Notes under the pieces: model-generated
What the model saw: the letters and a program-made list of their open reading frames with translations, nothing else
Database searches by the model: none
What the model was told of the DNA's origin: nothing
Assembly: GCF_002443255.2 (NCBI RefSeq)
Contig: NW_019211456.1
Span: forward strand, 35,527,795-35,591,794
Direction of reading: 5' to 3'
DNA length: 64,000 nt
Source: Varroa destructor
Lineage: Eukaryota > Arthropoda > Arachnida > Mesostigmata > Varroidae
In this document: positions 26,585 to 39,931 of the stretch, piece after piece
Layout of the letters: each line of letters begins with the position of its first letter
How positions within the stretch are numbered: the stretch's first letter is position 1
Program-made: the position numbers and the translations under genes

Positions 26585-27405
26585 GACGCTCCGTTATGTA
26601 GACACATCAGCCCGGCTGAAATGTCCAGAAGCTGTACCTCTATGCACGTACGTTAAACGTCCGATACAAATAACGGAAAAAAGACCAACTGCAAGCGAAA
26701 CAGGCTGTTGCCATCAAAATTGCAAACTATGATTGTGTTTATGGCATCCGTGCAAGAGTTTATGGGGGTATGCTGCGGAGAAGTATTTTTGGGTTAACAA
26801 ATAGTTGCGAGACCAGAGGACTAAATCAGTGAATTACTTAGCGAAAATCACTCTTCATTTTCGTTCAGACATGTTTATCTTTATACACCCAACTCTAAGT
26901 ATGTGTCACTGTATTCAAAAGCACGATTTAAAAATTTAATTTATCTGCTCCTGGCATATATATACATATATTTCTTCGTTTCGTATCTTAATGTTACTTC
27001 ATAAAACTGCCGAGTAGATAGATCCAGCTAGAAATAGAAGCGTCAACGTATGTACACTATGAAAATATATACAGCCCGTTTTATTATGAGGTTATTTATA
27101 ACAGAACAGTTTATATTGCAGTGCCTGAATAGAATCCGGCAGAAGCCGCGCCCCCAGATGTTATAAAGGTTATAATAGATAGAGTCATACCTATCTAAAA
27201 AATGTGTCTTATCCATGCGCCCTAGTTTAAAATACAAAACGGGTTTTCGTGTACGCATGCATGGGTTGAATTGAAAGGAGCTATTCGGGTAAAAATTAAT
27301 GGTACTAAGCATCGCCATGAAAACTTCGGATAGTCCGGATCACAAAAAAAAAGAGTTATTGTTAAAACGATATACCCGACATATGCGTAGCTATGCTAGC
27401 TACAT

Positions 27406-27427
27406 TATTACTACTACTACTACTAAT
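27406..27427. repeat. (TAC)n microsatellite
   Basis: About six TAC units. Confidence 0.85.
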
Positions 27428-27973
27428 AAAAATGATAAGATAAAAAACTAAACATAGAAATAATTCCAAACACATAAAGTTGTCTTCTACTAACGGTTAG
27501 CATACCGGGAGCGGCCTAAATAGGCAACTGGATAGGACTCATGCGTAACAGAATGCATCTACCAATACAAAAAAGTCAAAGCTTATTTTTACCCTCCTCC
27601 TTATCGAATATCTAGAGGCAATAGCTTATGACCAGCTTAGTTGTTGGAAAGCAGTTTTTAGATTCATTAGTCATAAGCAGATAAATGCTTAATGAGCTAG
27701 AAATCTTTTTAATTGTTGCTTCGGTGTGTTCCGAAAAAGCCTTGCGTACAAAACATAGATACTGTCATCATTTTTCACAGTTTAAAAAATGGAAGATCCA
27801 CTTTTATTAACGATATTCGCATCTATCGAAAACTGTTACAGTTACATATAAAATTCTACTTATCATTTATATCTCACTGCATACAGACTCCTCGCTTCCG
27901 TGATTGTGTTGTACTAATTATCAATGCACGATATTACGGCTAATGAAGATACTATTGTGCATGATCTTCCCGT

Positions 27974-27993
27974 TATACATATATATATGTATA
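27974..27993. repeat. 20-base AT palindrome
   Basis: TATACATATATATATGTATA is its own inverse complement, inside a longer AT microsatellite. Confidence 0.75.
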
Positions 27994-28493
27994 TATAAAT
28001 ATTTAGATTTGTTGCCATAGCATGATCGTATAGGGCAAAGAATTCTTAGTGAAATAGGCCACGCACGAGTAAAATCAGATACAGCTGAGAATGAAAGCTA
28101 ACAAAGCGAAATTTGCTGATGCACGTTTCGTTTTCGGTGCGCCGAACCAATATGGTCGCAGTCGGTCAGCTCATCACCTGCGAAACGGGGCATGAAGCTG
28201 ATGGGCAAGGAGTTACATAGGGCACGAAAAGCATTCGCTTTTCTACGCTTAGGCTACGTATTACCCCAGTAGAACGCCTAAATAACCCTCTAGCTGAGGT
28301 CGGCCAGACTAACTCCGTATATATAGTGCCACGCGTTTACTTTACTTCAAGCGCGAAACACTTATATGGCTCCACAATGTTTGAGGATAGAAGAAGCTTG
28401 CAAATATAAACAAGTGTCTATCGAAGAATCCGACAAACAAATCAGCATGCTAAAGCCTTTATGAGTCGTCAGGACGATTTTCGACACATTTGT

Positions 28494-28539
28494 CCTACGT
28501 TATATATATATATATGCATTTATATATATATAACGTAGG
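28494..28539. repeat. AT-rich palindrome with unique arms
   Basis: CCTACGTTATATATATATA and its inverse complement flank an ATGCATT-like centre; the non-repetitive CCTACG arms show it is more than a TA microsatellite. Confidence 0.85.
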
Positions 28540-31499
28540 CTATTAGAAGTGCACATAGTATATGAAGAGTGGCCGGTGGAAGGAAAAGCAGGTAAGTCAA
28601 AAAAAAATGCTCAGTAGTCAATATGCGTAGCCAGCACCTGGGGAGCTAATATAAAACAGCCAACTCAGGCCAAGACCTTTTTCTAGAATTTTGTCATTTC
28701 ATGTATTATTATGATGTGTGTAAATCCCTTCTACCAGTTTGGTTATGGAAATATACTACACACCATAAGAAATTTAGTGCTTCGCAGTGCAGACATATTT
28801 CGAGCAATTGGTTAGGTTCCATTATGAAATTTCACCTGAATTTTTCTATGAAAAATACAACAGTAAAAAATACTAGGATACATTAGGATATACTTATTGT
28901 ATGTTCGATATATCGAGCAACTGTATCATATATTTTGTTTTAGATCAAATAATAGCTATAAGAAACGTTTGGAATGAATTTAATTACTTGCCGTAAATAA
29001 AGCAACCAGAAGACCCAAGTGACGATGCAACAGGTCACTTAACACTATGTTGGCCTATACCCCACAAGCTTCTATTGCCAGATCATTATACATGTTGTTC
29101 TGTGAAGCTACGAAATACCCGTTCATTCATCCGTTATTTCCAGTTTGATATATAGTTGCAATACAAGCAATCTTCTTTTGCTTACATTACATTAATCGAC
29201 AACGACCCTCGTACGCGTACCGAATGTTTACACATATATAATGCACCAGGTGAAGATAAGAATGCTCAATTCTTTTCGCGGTTGATAATCGTTGACAAAT
29301 GTTGGTCGCTTATTTTGTCTCGTTTAATAGAAACTCATGAACATCAGACGATCAAACGTTTCTGTACACTTTCAACGTTTTGACGTGAGACTTGCATGCT
29401 CTGTTGTCGTATCGAAGACCTTCGGCAGCGTATCCGTGTACAAGCGTTTTTTTTCGCCGCCACCGCCATCGATGAAAACGATATCATTTTGGTAGAAATT
29501 TCTGTCTACATCATAAACCTTTGTTGAATAACCTGAAACAGCAGTACAAAACGATATATAGCAATAGATGCTATTGAAGGTTAGTAAACGTGCCAAAGCT
29601 CGCCGTCCTACGTTCTTCAACTACGTTCAATTCTACGTTACTGTATACAGGCACGCTATGGATAAGCGCAGGCAGTGTGATAATTTGTCGACGGTAAAAA
29701 CAATGGCTAATTAGTCGTCGAAGCGGTTGTTCGAAAGTCAGCGATAGCTGGTGGTGGACGCTATATACGAACATATACCTGGTAGACTCCTCTAATAGAT
29801 ACGTATGCATGAGGTAGAGAGCTGAACGAGGTGGGTGTCAATAGAGGATATTTTCCAGGGGAGCAAGGTGTGCCGCGTACATGAAAACGAAACATGCCAA
29901 ATGTTAGCATTATGGGACCAGTTTTGTTAGATCTCTAGTATTACTCTGGTGACAGTCAACGACCATTCTTGGCTTCTATTCCTCTGACTAGTTATGGTTT
30001 TTAATGAAGTTGAGGCTTCTTCATTAGTTGAATTAAAATAATCTTCCTTATTTCGCTTTTCTCGTTTTGCATTAAGTTTATGATGGCTAAGAAATTGTAG
30101 GCGATTGGCCTTTACTGCATCTAGTCGAGCCCTGTAATAGATCCGATATTGAGTTTTGCGAAAACAATACATATCCGCAGTACGTGCTTTATTCTTCTCA
30201 TTATTTGGTTTTATTTACATAATATTTAATTAGTATTGGTTGACAGAATAGATATTTATGCCGAACGCCAATTTTTTTGATGTTTATGACAAGCTGACAC
30301 CTTCACTTGGTCAACGGCTACCGATTCGCCCGAAGAATACTTTGGAAAACATACCATCACTTGACTTTCAGCCTCTTAAGCCATATGCGAGTGCTTGTCT
30401 GCTATCAAAAGCTACTGGAATCGACTATGTTAGTTCTTTAATGTATCATCATTATTGTTATTGTTGATTATTGATCTTTGTGATTTAAAAATGTTTCTAT
30501 TAAAGCTTCCAACAAAATGACACACGTTCTAATCTTGAAGCTTCGTTACCGGTTTAGGGAAGATGAACCCAGTTAACTTCATTTGAAGATTAAAGGAACA
30601 CAAAATCTCATTTGCTTCTAATACTTGAAAAAATGAAAGACTAACTTGCAGAGCTAATAATGGTAGAAGTAACTCACTCAACTTTTCGTCTTAGACTTGA
30701 ACTTTATGTTACCTACTTTTATTACTAATGGATTGTTTAGGTAAAACTGAAGCTTCGATTATGTACGCAACACATTTATCTGTTTATTAGATAGCAGCAA
30801 CTGGTCATACATGGGCCTAGATCTGAATGATGCGGGGGCCAAAGTCATCGTTTAATGTTACAAAGCTCGATTCGATTCCAGCAGTTTGATGACGTCCTGC
30901 ACCTTCAGCAAGCTGCTCCACTGCGTACTCCTGATTGCTTCCCTACATAATCTTCCTCAGGAAGCATTTACACGGGGAGATACCTTCACTTTATTCTCTG
31001 CTAATCTGTTATAACGTTCAAACACTTTAATATTTATGACAATAATTGCACTGATTTAGAGTTTGGTCGAATGCCTCTTAAAAGTTTATGCAGTCTGACC
31101 TCTGTTTCTTTAGGTATTAGTGGAATAAGGTGCACGAAATGTCTGTTAGCTATAGGATAGCATGTCAGATACAGAGCTAACCACATCTGTGTAGCTCGCA
31201 CTTGAAGTCTGCTCATATGAGAGGCAATTTTTACGCGAATTTCCCATACCTAGTTTTTTATTCATCACTTCATATGCCGCATGCTGAGATATAAGACTGC
31301 GTTTCACCTATGAATACCTCGGTGCCTAAACTTGAATCTGGCCAAAGACGCGGTCGTGCTTCTGGTGCAGTCTGTCAATGGTAGTAGGACCTTGAAGTAG
31401 GCCAAATCCTTTTTATATCAGAATTCCTCTACTTGCGTTTGCTTAAAACAAACGAGCCTTAGAGTTTCGCCGTATATTATATTCAACTGCCGGAATCTG

Positions 31500-31830
31500 C
31501 ATAGCTCACTTTGAATTACAAGCAGCGTATACTTATGAACTTATAAAGCAAACGCTTTAACAAGTTGAGAAGAAGATAAATAACAGGCAAACACGTGCGA
31601 CAAGGACTAGCCGTCATCACCATGAGAAACCTATACAAAAAGAATGACACAGAGTTGCGTTGGTTAACATAAACTGTCGAAATGGCTACCTGTTTAACTG
31701 AAACCCTCAGCAAGCACTCGTGCTTGACCGGACTAAAAAGCTGTTTTAACTCCGAATGACCCCAACACCAGCATTCTGAACCTCAGCGCTTTGAAGTTCC
31801 GAAAAGGAGCTGTGGGAAATTCTAATGTCT
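31500..31830 (-). pseudogene. Very weak reverse transcriptase-like fragments
   Basis: On the minus strand APFRNFKALRFRM and SFGVKTA, then YRFLMVMTASPC, lie in the order of Gypsy reverse transcriptase motifs, but with extra bases between them and no YxDD. It may be coincidence. Confidence 0.2.
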
Positions 31831-34111
31831 CTTTTTCCCAACAGATTAAGAGCAGCAAGCCATACATATTCCGCATAGTACTTACTAAAGTCTTCCGCCG
31901 CAAGATGTGACCATGAACTGGCTTTTGAATAGCCAAGATTATTCCCGATTCCTTTTTATTGATTTCATTGTACAATAACGACAGAGTACCTGTACATATC
32001 TTCGTTCACAATCAGTTCAGCCATAGCAAACGTATCGCGATACTGCTTTGTACTTTTACAATTTGGAGATACCCATTCTGGTTTTAAGAGGAAAGGTTGA
32101 ATACAGCAAACGTCACGAACCTATGCTGGGCTTTAGCTTGAATACGGACACCCACATCCTCGTTACAACAAAAGATGTATGTTTTCAAGTAAAATATAGT
32201 ACTTCCTTTACCCCTTTGCTGCAATGCAAAGTTTATGATATTAATATTCATTCTTAATCACATCACTCCATCACAACACGGTATCGTGTCAAGAACACAT
32301 CTCGTCCAAAACGTTCCTACAATAAAGCGCAGCAGATATAGAAAGGACAGATAATAGACTCGTGCATACATCAAAGGAACAGTGCTCGGAATGGCTAGGG
32401 CTCTAAGTGATGAGGGGGTTTTGGTAGCGGGGCGCGCTTGATTAGCATGATTCCAGGCGGTTACGTCGGTTGAAAGAGCCCTTACGGTACCACCGTAAGA
32501 GTTTTCTTGAGGGCACTCTTCGAAGTTTGTCGTTGAGGTTGGGTGTTGTCATCCACGGACGCTCTCATGGACAAAGATGTCCGAAGGCACTACTTCAGGG
32601 AATATGTGTGAGAAGCCGCTGTCCCGGTTTCTTTGCAGAGAATCGGCTTAAAGTTTAACTTTTGCAACGGCTCAGTCTTGGCTTAAAGGGCTGGACAACG
32701 GGATTCGAGTATGAAAGAGCCTTACCTGTTGTACAGCGATCCTAGGTCTCTCTGACAGCCACCGAAAAGCTGCGAGCTAAAGGCTAAGATGAGGTTACAT
32801 CTCTGTGCGATTCAGACCTGTTGATTTGACCTGTAAATATGCACGAAAACAGTTGACATGTGTAGTTCGTTTGTCAACGTAATCCCTACGAATATGAGGA
32901 TCGTTGACAAAAAATAATTGACGTCCTCCAATTACCTGGCTGTTACTAGAAATAAATAACTTACATTCCGACGATTAAACTATGACCAACCTAGTTTTTA
33001 AGACGTAAATAACTCACACTAAATTTGTTTTCTACTTCAAGTGTTGTGTGCAAGTACTTCAAAGGTGTGGACGAATGGAAGAGGCATTTTCTTAGTTAGT
33101 GCTAAGGCGAAGTGCTTCGAATATTTTCAAAAACAGTGAACAATATCCGAACATATTGTGTATCTTCAACTGAGCACAGAGTAAGCGCCATATTTAAAAA
33201 AATATTTGATGCATTTGGTCAGACGCATTCCTCGTTCCAAGGTGTTGTAATCCTTCTTGCATTACAATCATTGTAGACGCGCATGATCGCCTAAGAACCA
33301 TAGGATATTTAAAATCGTGCGTGACGCTGCTTCGTAACAGCTACCTATTTAAATGCTCACAAAACTGAGGATCAATTAGAACAAGTACGGAGGGAAAGAT
33401 GTAGGTTAAGATGCTGGTGAGCTCATTGTGGTGTACAGGTTTGTTTTATTGAATTAAGGCTACTCTTTTATATGGCTAGGTAGAAACAAAAAAAAACGGT
33501 CGATAGTAAACCAACCTACCTAAAAAAAAACCAGTTGGGCTTTCGCTGCTGTATCTTCCTATATATCAAATCACGAACAGAAAATAGCTCATTAAATATA
33601 TGTACATGGAGGTTAAATTTAAGATGCACGAAAATTGTTCAAGAAGCATTTTCGATATACCCAGGTTTTTGATACAAACGCTAACGGTCCTCTTAGAAAA
33701 CAGAATATCAACTGACCATTGGGTCATCCCGGTAAACTTTGAAGATTACTTCCCTTAAATTTCTCACGTTACTTTGCATTTTTTGGATTTCTGTCAGATC
33801 AGGATTTGATTCTGTTGGAACTTCCTGTGTGTAGTATAGAGCGGCATTCTGAACTTACATTAAACAGTGTGGCTTGACGCATGGCTACTACAAAAAAGTT
33901 ACCCGGGGATTAAAGATGGAATTTTTCGTGAATACCTAATCAGTTGTTTAACTCCCAAATTAAAGCTGAAGTCGCGTGCCTCTACTGAATAAACATGAGC
34001 TCAAGAACGACACTTCTAGAACATGCAATTTTTTTTAAATCAGGTTATGTTTAGGTACAGTCTTATAAGCAATGGATAAGAAAAATCTCAATGTAAACGC
34101 CACTGTATATC

Positions 34112-34115
<4 letters not shown>

Positions 34116-34147
<32 letters not shown>
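34116..34147. repeat. (TA)16 microsatellite
   Basis: Uninterrupted TA units. Confidence 0.9.
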
Positions 34148-34148
<1 letters not shown>

Positions 34149-37100
34149 AAGTTGACTGACTTAGTTTTGTCATTTGGACCTTACAACTCATTTCATCTGT
34201 GGCCTATTCTGATATATATATATGCAACATAACAGGCGACTTGCATAATAGCAACAAATTGGCAAACACTGAAAAATATGTTTAACATATTTATAAAAAT
34301 GTTCAAAACGTAACATGTAGGCACCACAAGTAAACTCTGTATAATCTAACGTTTAATGAACGACACTAACGTACTGACAACGAGTTAGTCTGAACATACA
34401 ATTGAATATTTGTATACGGCTCGGACCGTGTTTACAACTATGAAAACATACAATGTACTTGCATGTACTACCTGGCTACTAATAAGTGGCAAAGTTCCTT
34501 TTATGTTAAGTACCCCTTTCGTCTCTTTTACCTCCTTTGTATTCTGTTTCCTTGTTACGCTGTCCCCTCACAGCTCTTTGCTGCATCTAGCCTTGATAGT
34601 AATGCTACAATCATTTGTCGACATACAAGCCACGCGTTCATTGAAAGCACCTATACGTTATGAAAACCAACCAGGCACTGCATAACACCTGCAGTCGCAG
34701 GGGGCTTCTGTAGGTGATCTGCATAAGATAAAATATATTTCTGTTTGGTGTCCCACAAAGTAAATGACTGGGCTGATGGAAGCCGGGAAATGGCAAACTA
34801 ACGTAAGCTCCAAGCTAAGGAGCTCGTTTCGTTTAGCGCTGGCTGCCTGGCCATCGGATCTCATACGGAATAAACCGCAGGAGCATAGATACGAACGGGC
34901 AGCAGTTCCCTACGCGCTGGGCTATTCATCTACGATAGTGCCAGCGCGATGCCATGGCTCACATAGAATACTGCATGAACATACATACACATACACACAG
35001 GCGTAAGCGACAGGCACTTAGTCCTGACTCCCGTAGCCAGCAATAGCAATACTCGAGGAAGATAATATCCAGAACACGATGATCGGCGGGTGCGAACATC
35101 ATCCCATAGCACTTCCAAAGCTGAAGACACGTTTCGGTTAGAATAATATAAGGAAAAAACAGACAAACTTGGTGGCAGATTAGCTATGTGCTGTGATATT
35201 TTATCAAAGCATTAGGACAAATCCGTCTTTAGGTAAGCTGAGCTCGGCAGAACAAAATGAGTAAGAAAGGAGCGACCTCCACCGTAACCGACTACAGCAG
35301 CCAACGCCACTAGTAAGGACACGTAGCGGGGTCAAAGCGAGTAGATTAAAGATAGCGCAGCTGCTTGAAGACCCTGGTGAAAACGGTGTAGGATATAAGT
35401 TACGTTCGTAGGCGCGAGAGCAAGAAATACATGGTGAGAAAAAGGTATGAAGAAGGCCGGAGAAGGAGTGCCGCTGTACTGAGTCGCCGGGAGAGCCCCG
35501 GGTGTTCTGTCGTCGTCAAAAAGAAAAGGTTTGTAACAGCAAGATGAGAGGAACTGGTTGAAGGCGAATCAATTTTTCAACGTAGTGGTGGCGGTAATGC
35601 CAGCGATAGTGAGAGCAGGCAATAGCTGGGGTATCGATGGGTATGGGGCGACAGAGGAGTCGCCGGCAACGGGTGTATCCTTCTTTAGTGAGGCGTTTCC
35701 ACAGTTTAGCGTTTTTTCATGCCGCCCCTCGAGAGGATGTCTTGAGGTGGCACATGTTGACCCGAGGAAGAGCCTACCCCACCACACCGCTTGGACTTAT
35801 TGATAATTCTCACTTGGTAGGATTGTGCCATGTCAGCTAAACTCGAATACTCTCCGCGCATTCGGAGGCTGTACGGGACATAAAGCAGGTTTGAGTGACG
35901 CAACCGTCTATCGGCTAAAAAGGTCTCGCTTGAATCGATCCCTTGACTTTCCTCCCGACTGTTGCCTTAGTTCTGATACTATCTAGGCTTGTGTATGCCT
36001 CCCACAGCCGTCTTATGGGCCAAACGACGGTACGAAAAGACATGGTTCCTTTGGGAAATTGGCATGGCAATAATGGATGTGTAAAGCGTGGAAACATAAA
36101 GACCTAAACAAAAATTCCGTATTAGGGATATAGCCAACATCAGTATAAGAAATAGAGACGAATTTAGGCAAGAAGACAGCATCACCTATTTAGATATCTT
36201 CCGCAGAAGCGCTGCAAATGGATATAGAACGGCATCTAAACGACAACAATATTTACTGTACAAGCGTCGTATTCAACTGTATTAGTACTACGTAAAGTCG
36301 GAAATATTATACCCTTTTTTTTTATCTTCGTGTATTTATAGTATATCACATGATGGAAGAGACCGTAAATGTAAATGTTTTTTTTTTTTTTTGAATAAGA
36401 TGTTTACAATCGTTCAGTTAATATAAAATGTTCACATAAGACGAGGCGTGATATTTACTAACCATCAGTTATATTTAAAATGACCGGGTATCGTGGCTAG
36501 TGCATGATGAACGAACACACTCTGAACATTGGTGTTTGTTTTAACTGGCCACTTGATGCATATGTCTCGACTTTTTTTTCTTTTTGGCCACTATAGCCAG
36601 CTTTTGCCAACAACGTATGGTTGCGTCCACTACCAGTTCCTAGGACTTCCGTATTGGCTATTGGGAGCGGGCAGACGTTACCAATACCTTGTTTGTATCT
36701 GTTATTTTCATTTCAGCTGAGGACTGTATAATAAAAAATTACTACTTGGCTCTTCCGACGATGATTTCGGCATACCAATATGAATAAATTAAATATCTGC
36801 ACAATTGGCTCTCAAGCGATGTTTGATACGGAAAGCATAAATAATTTAAGGATAACTCAACCTAAATGAAAAAAAGTTTTCTATTGTTAATGGTGACTGC
36901 TTGGGTTCGATATGAACTCAAAGCTTTTACCTCGTCTTTGATCTGGCTAATAAACAATAAGCATATTTTTTTGCAATTAATATCTCGTTGCTTGAGCCAA
37001 TGTTTGAGCAGCTAACTCAAATATTAGTCTAAGCCTAAAACATCTTAACATATTCAGATCTGATCACCTCTCTGAGCTGACATTATCGTTGCCTGCGTTG

Positions 37101-37717
37101 AACGTATTAACTGACATTCACGATGAATCTTATGTGTCATATCGTAATATAACATGATTTTTGTTCGCTTTTCAATCAAAGTCGATGAATGAAGTCTCAA
37201 AGTGTTTCCTGCTAGATCGATAGTGACCTCACTGACGCTCTTCCTGTGTGACGCTAAACCCTCTCTTCCCTCATGCGCTCACACTGTCGAAGCTCGTCGC
37301 TACGATGCCCTAAGAGATTACCATTTACGATATATAGCGTGCTGATGCCCAACATGTTACCACTGAATCGACGCGTTCGTGCTCCAGCAAACTTTGGTCA
37401 AATTGTGTTATAAATGAAAAAAAAAAGGTATAAGCAAATGTATAATAAAAGAATAACAAAATGATTCAGTTTCAATTTGAATCTGCGGCTGGTCCCACAA
37501 TGGACCAGTTGGCCGCTGAAACAATAGTATCTAAGGTGTTTTCGTACAGAAAAACATTGATATGTATTGGACGTTTCTCGTGATAAATGGTTTGAAAGTT
37601 ACATATATGTCTTAGATTGTATCAGTCGTTGATATCATTTGAAAATGAATATTTAATCATAATAGATGTGCCAATACTGTTGCCATTATTAACACTTTAG
37701 GATAAAGTCCCTTCGGT

Positions 37718-37776
37718 ATATATATATGCCCACACACATATATACATATGTATGCATATATATATACATACATATT
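37718..37776. repeat. Compound TA/CA/CATA microsatellite
   Basis: Three runs of TA separated by CCCACACACA and CATACATA. Confidence 0.85.
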
Positions 37777-38437
37777 TAGGTATGTAGTTCAGGTTCAGGC
37801 CTCGTAGGAGCCGATGGATAGTACCGACAGTTTTATACAGTATCTATTTACACAGTTTATGGATAAGACAAGGACAAACTTTATCGCGTACTGCTGTAGA
37901 TTATTAGATGCTATACTGGCCTTGGCGACTGACAAATTTCGTTTGTTTCAGGATAGGACATCGTTCAGATTAAGTCAATCAGTGATTCGTTCTAGAGCAT
38001 CATTGGCTTCTTCTGTCCGATTAGGTTCTACAGTCCAAACAGGTCGCCATTAAACCGATAATCAACACTGCCCAGATTGCCAGAGCCAAAAAGGCGACAT
38101 CGATAAGCGCGGTGTCGTTTCCAATAGAAACCTTTACGTCATATAAGAAACAAATATAAATACAGAAAATATTTCAAAGAGTTGTAATGAAACAGATTAT
38201 GTTAAATGCACATAATATTATCCTTTAGCGACAAATGTAAAGGTACCATTATTAAGCATGAACTCAAGATCGTACAGCGTTAAAATAACCCATTTATTTT
38301 TATTAACTTATATGTTTACCCTCACCAATACAGTATCGTCTTTATAATTATTTGCATCACATCAAATTCGTTAAGCTTCAGTAATCACTATCGTCAGCAC
38401 AAAGATTAATGGCAACTGAGTAAAACACGCCACGTTA

Positions 38438-38481
38438 TCAAAAATATATATTTATTATTATATATTATATTATATTTTTGA
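38438..38481. repeat. AT-rich imperfect palindrome
   Basis: Arms TCAAAAATATA and TATATTTTTGA enclose an A/T-only centre. Confidence 0.8.
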
Positions 38482-39054
38482 AAATGGCTGTCATCAATAC
38501 TAAGCGTGCTCCTAATGGATTCATACATAACATTTATCACGACATTGAGCGTAATTGTCATATAGTCAAAAATCATATGTCAGTTAGTCTAGCAACGGTA
38601 TATAGTGACACACGCTCAGGCAGCAGTTCCCCCTTGTGGAATGCATTTACGGGAAATCTAAGGCATATTTGGACGAAGGTCACAGAAGTTCGTATGTACT
38701 CTATCGAATATTCAGCCAAACTTTAATTTCCCTTATTAGAACCCTTTCCCGGAGACGAAGCGCACAACCCCAATTTGATCAGAAGTGGTAATGGAAGGTA
38801 CATAATCCTTTGCCGTACTCGTTTGCTGTTAGAAACAAGCAAAAGCCCTAAACTTTTGAAAAGAACAACGACCTTTTCGAAGAACATGAAAAACAAATCC
38901 GGTAGCACATTTCCCATGATTGCTTAAATGCTATGCCGTGCTTCTTATTTTAAAAATACGGTGGCTTCGAACGACACAGCCCCATCTGGGGCCTCTGAAG
39001 CTGAAGTGACGGAAAGGAAATGAACTTAACGTCTACTCTCTACTTAACTTAATA

Positions 39055-39258
39055 ATGGTAAGTCACGCCATACAAGCATTAGGAAATGGTAAGGCTTGGG
39101 CGTTTGATTACATTAGATCGGAATATACGAACGAACAATCAAAACCAATCCATCTTTACGCCTCGCTTTTTTCTAACTATCTTGAATATGGCTATATTCA
39201 AGTTGACGTCAGAAGGAAAAAATCTACAACGGCCTTTGTTCTGGACAAGAATCGTTAA
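39055..39258 (+). pseudogene. Non-LTR (LINE) reverse transcriptase fragment
   Basis: A 67-codon open stretch reads like the start of a non-LTR reverse transcriptase: AIQALGNGKAWAFDYIRSE fits the usual A.-.L.-.GKA.G.D.I..E signature. It is followed by LYASLFSNYLEYGYI and then STTAFVLDKN, in the order and spacing seen in the fingers region of LINE enzymes. The 'PG' usually found after GKA has become 'WA', and the frame closes before the palm motifs. It lies immediately upstream of the Gypsy remnant on the same strand, suggesting nested or adjacent insertions. Clade cannot be assigned. Confidence 0.6.
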
Positions 39259-39344
39259 GAAAGGCTGTAGCTTTCAGTTTATTACACAATCGCTTCAACA
39301 TGTTGTTTTCTTTTTTAAGCTAATACTGAAACAACAGGATGGTT

Positions 39345-39914
39345 TCGTGGAGTGAAAGTCAACGGTAACGGCCTGCAAGACGCCCTTTTACGATATAATC
39401 TCTACGGTACTAAGGTACTTCTATGACTTGCTCTAGTGTCATGCTTTGATGACCATATAATTTATTTCTGGATTAACACCAATGTTGAAATCGCTGAATG
39501 TGATTTGCGAAAAAGATAGGCTCATTATAAGCGGCTAATTTATTAGAAACAATGAAAACCGCGGATTTGCAGAGGAAGTTTAAACTACCCCGACAGCTTC
39601 ACAGCTATGAGCGCATACACACGCAAAACCGTAGTGGTTGTTGACTCCATACGACAGCCGTAAAATCCTTTCTCTAGACGGCCATACGTTTCATCGTTTT
39701 AAAGGTGGCCTCTGTGGCATAAAACTCAGAGAATTTAACAACAGACAAAGGCAGCAATCTCATCATGAATTTTCAGCGCCATGACTTTTATTTTACAGCG
39801 ATTCTATGTACAAGTAATAAAGGCCTTCCTGTAGTTCAAAATTTAGTTCGACGTATAGCGAAGATGAATGAGCCATCGCACACCTACGTCATGAAGAAAG
39901 TTCAAGACACTTAA
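39345..39914 (+). pseudogene. Decayed Ty3/Gypsy RNase H end plus integrase
   Basis: Colinear plus-strand remnants: VNGNGLQDALLR at 39358-39393 resembles the end of RNase H (the N.vADALSR motif). YFWINTNVEIAEC at 39463-39501 resembles the end of the integrase zinc-binding region. YTRKTVVVVDS at 39616-39648 resembles the conserved strand before the core. TTAVKSFL at 39651 and LTTDKGSN at 39735-39758 supply the second catalytic Asp, and TSNKGLPVV lies where the third catalytic residue would be (Glu appears lost). At least one frame change and two stops (TAG and TAA, about 39678-39721) separate the pieces. The final frame ends at 39914. Confidence 0.65.
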
Positions 39915-39917
39915 CAG

Positions 39918-39931
39918 GCGCCCTCTAGTGG
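39918..39931 (-). promoter_or_regulatory. CTCF-like motif, reverse orientation
   Basis: On the minus strand CCACTAGAGGGCGC, a full 14-base match to the CTCF core. It lies just after the Gypsy integrase remnant, so it may have come in with a transposon. Confidence 0.5.

Larger units (their letters stand above)
19661..31515. other. AT-rich non-coding DNA
   Basis: No convincing exon or RNA gene seen. Contains microsatellites, the CTCF-like sites at 23.5 and 26.6 kb and the palindromes at 28.0 and 28.5 kb. Positions 20.9-22.1 kb are GC-richer, but their open frames match nothing I know. Confidence 0.5.
31976..39054. other. Non-coding DNA with a GC-richer patch at 34.7-36.1 kb
   Basis: No recognised gene. 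The patch at 34.7-36.1 kb has overlapping short frames on both strands and purine-rich stretches; it resembles the islands at 48 and 53 kb and may be promoter or UTR sequence. Microsatellites lie at 34.1 and 37.7 kb. Confidence 0.45.

Noticed and set aside
32690..32790. Minus-strand segment ending in AACAG|GTAAGG
   Set aside because: Only about 20 codons and no match; too weak to annotate.
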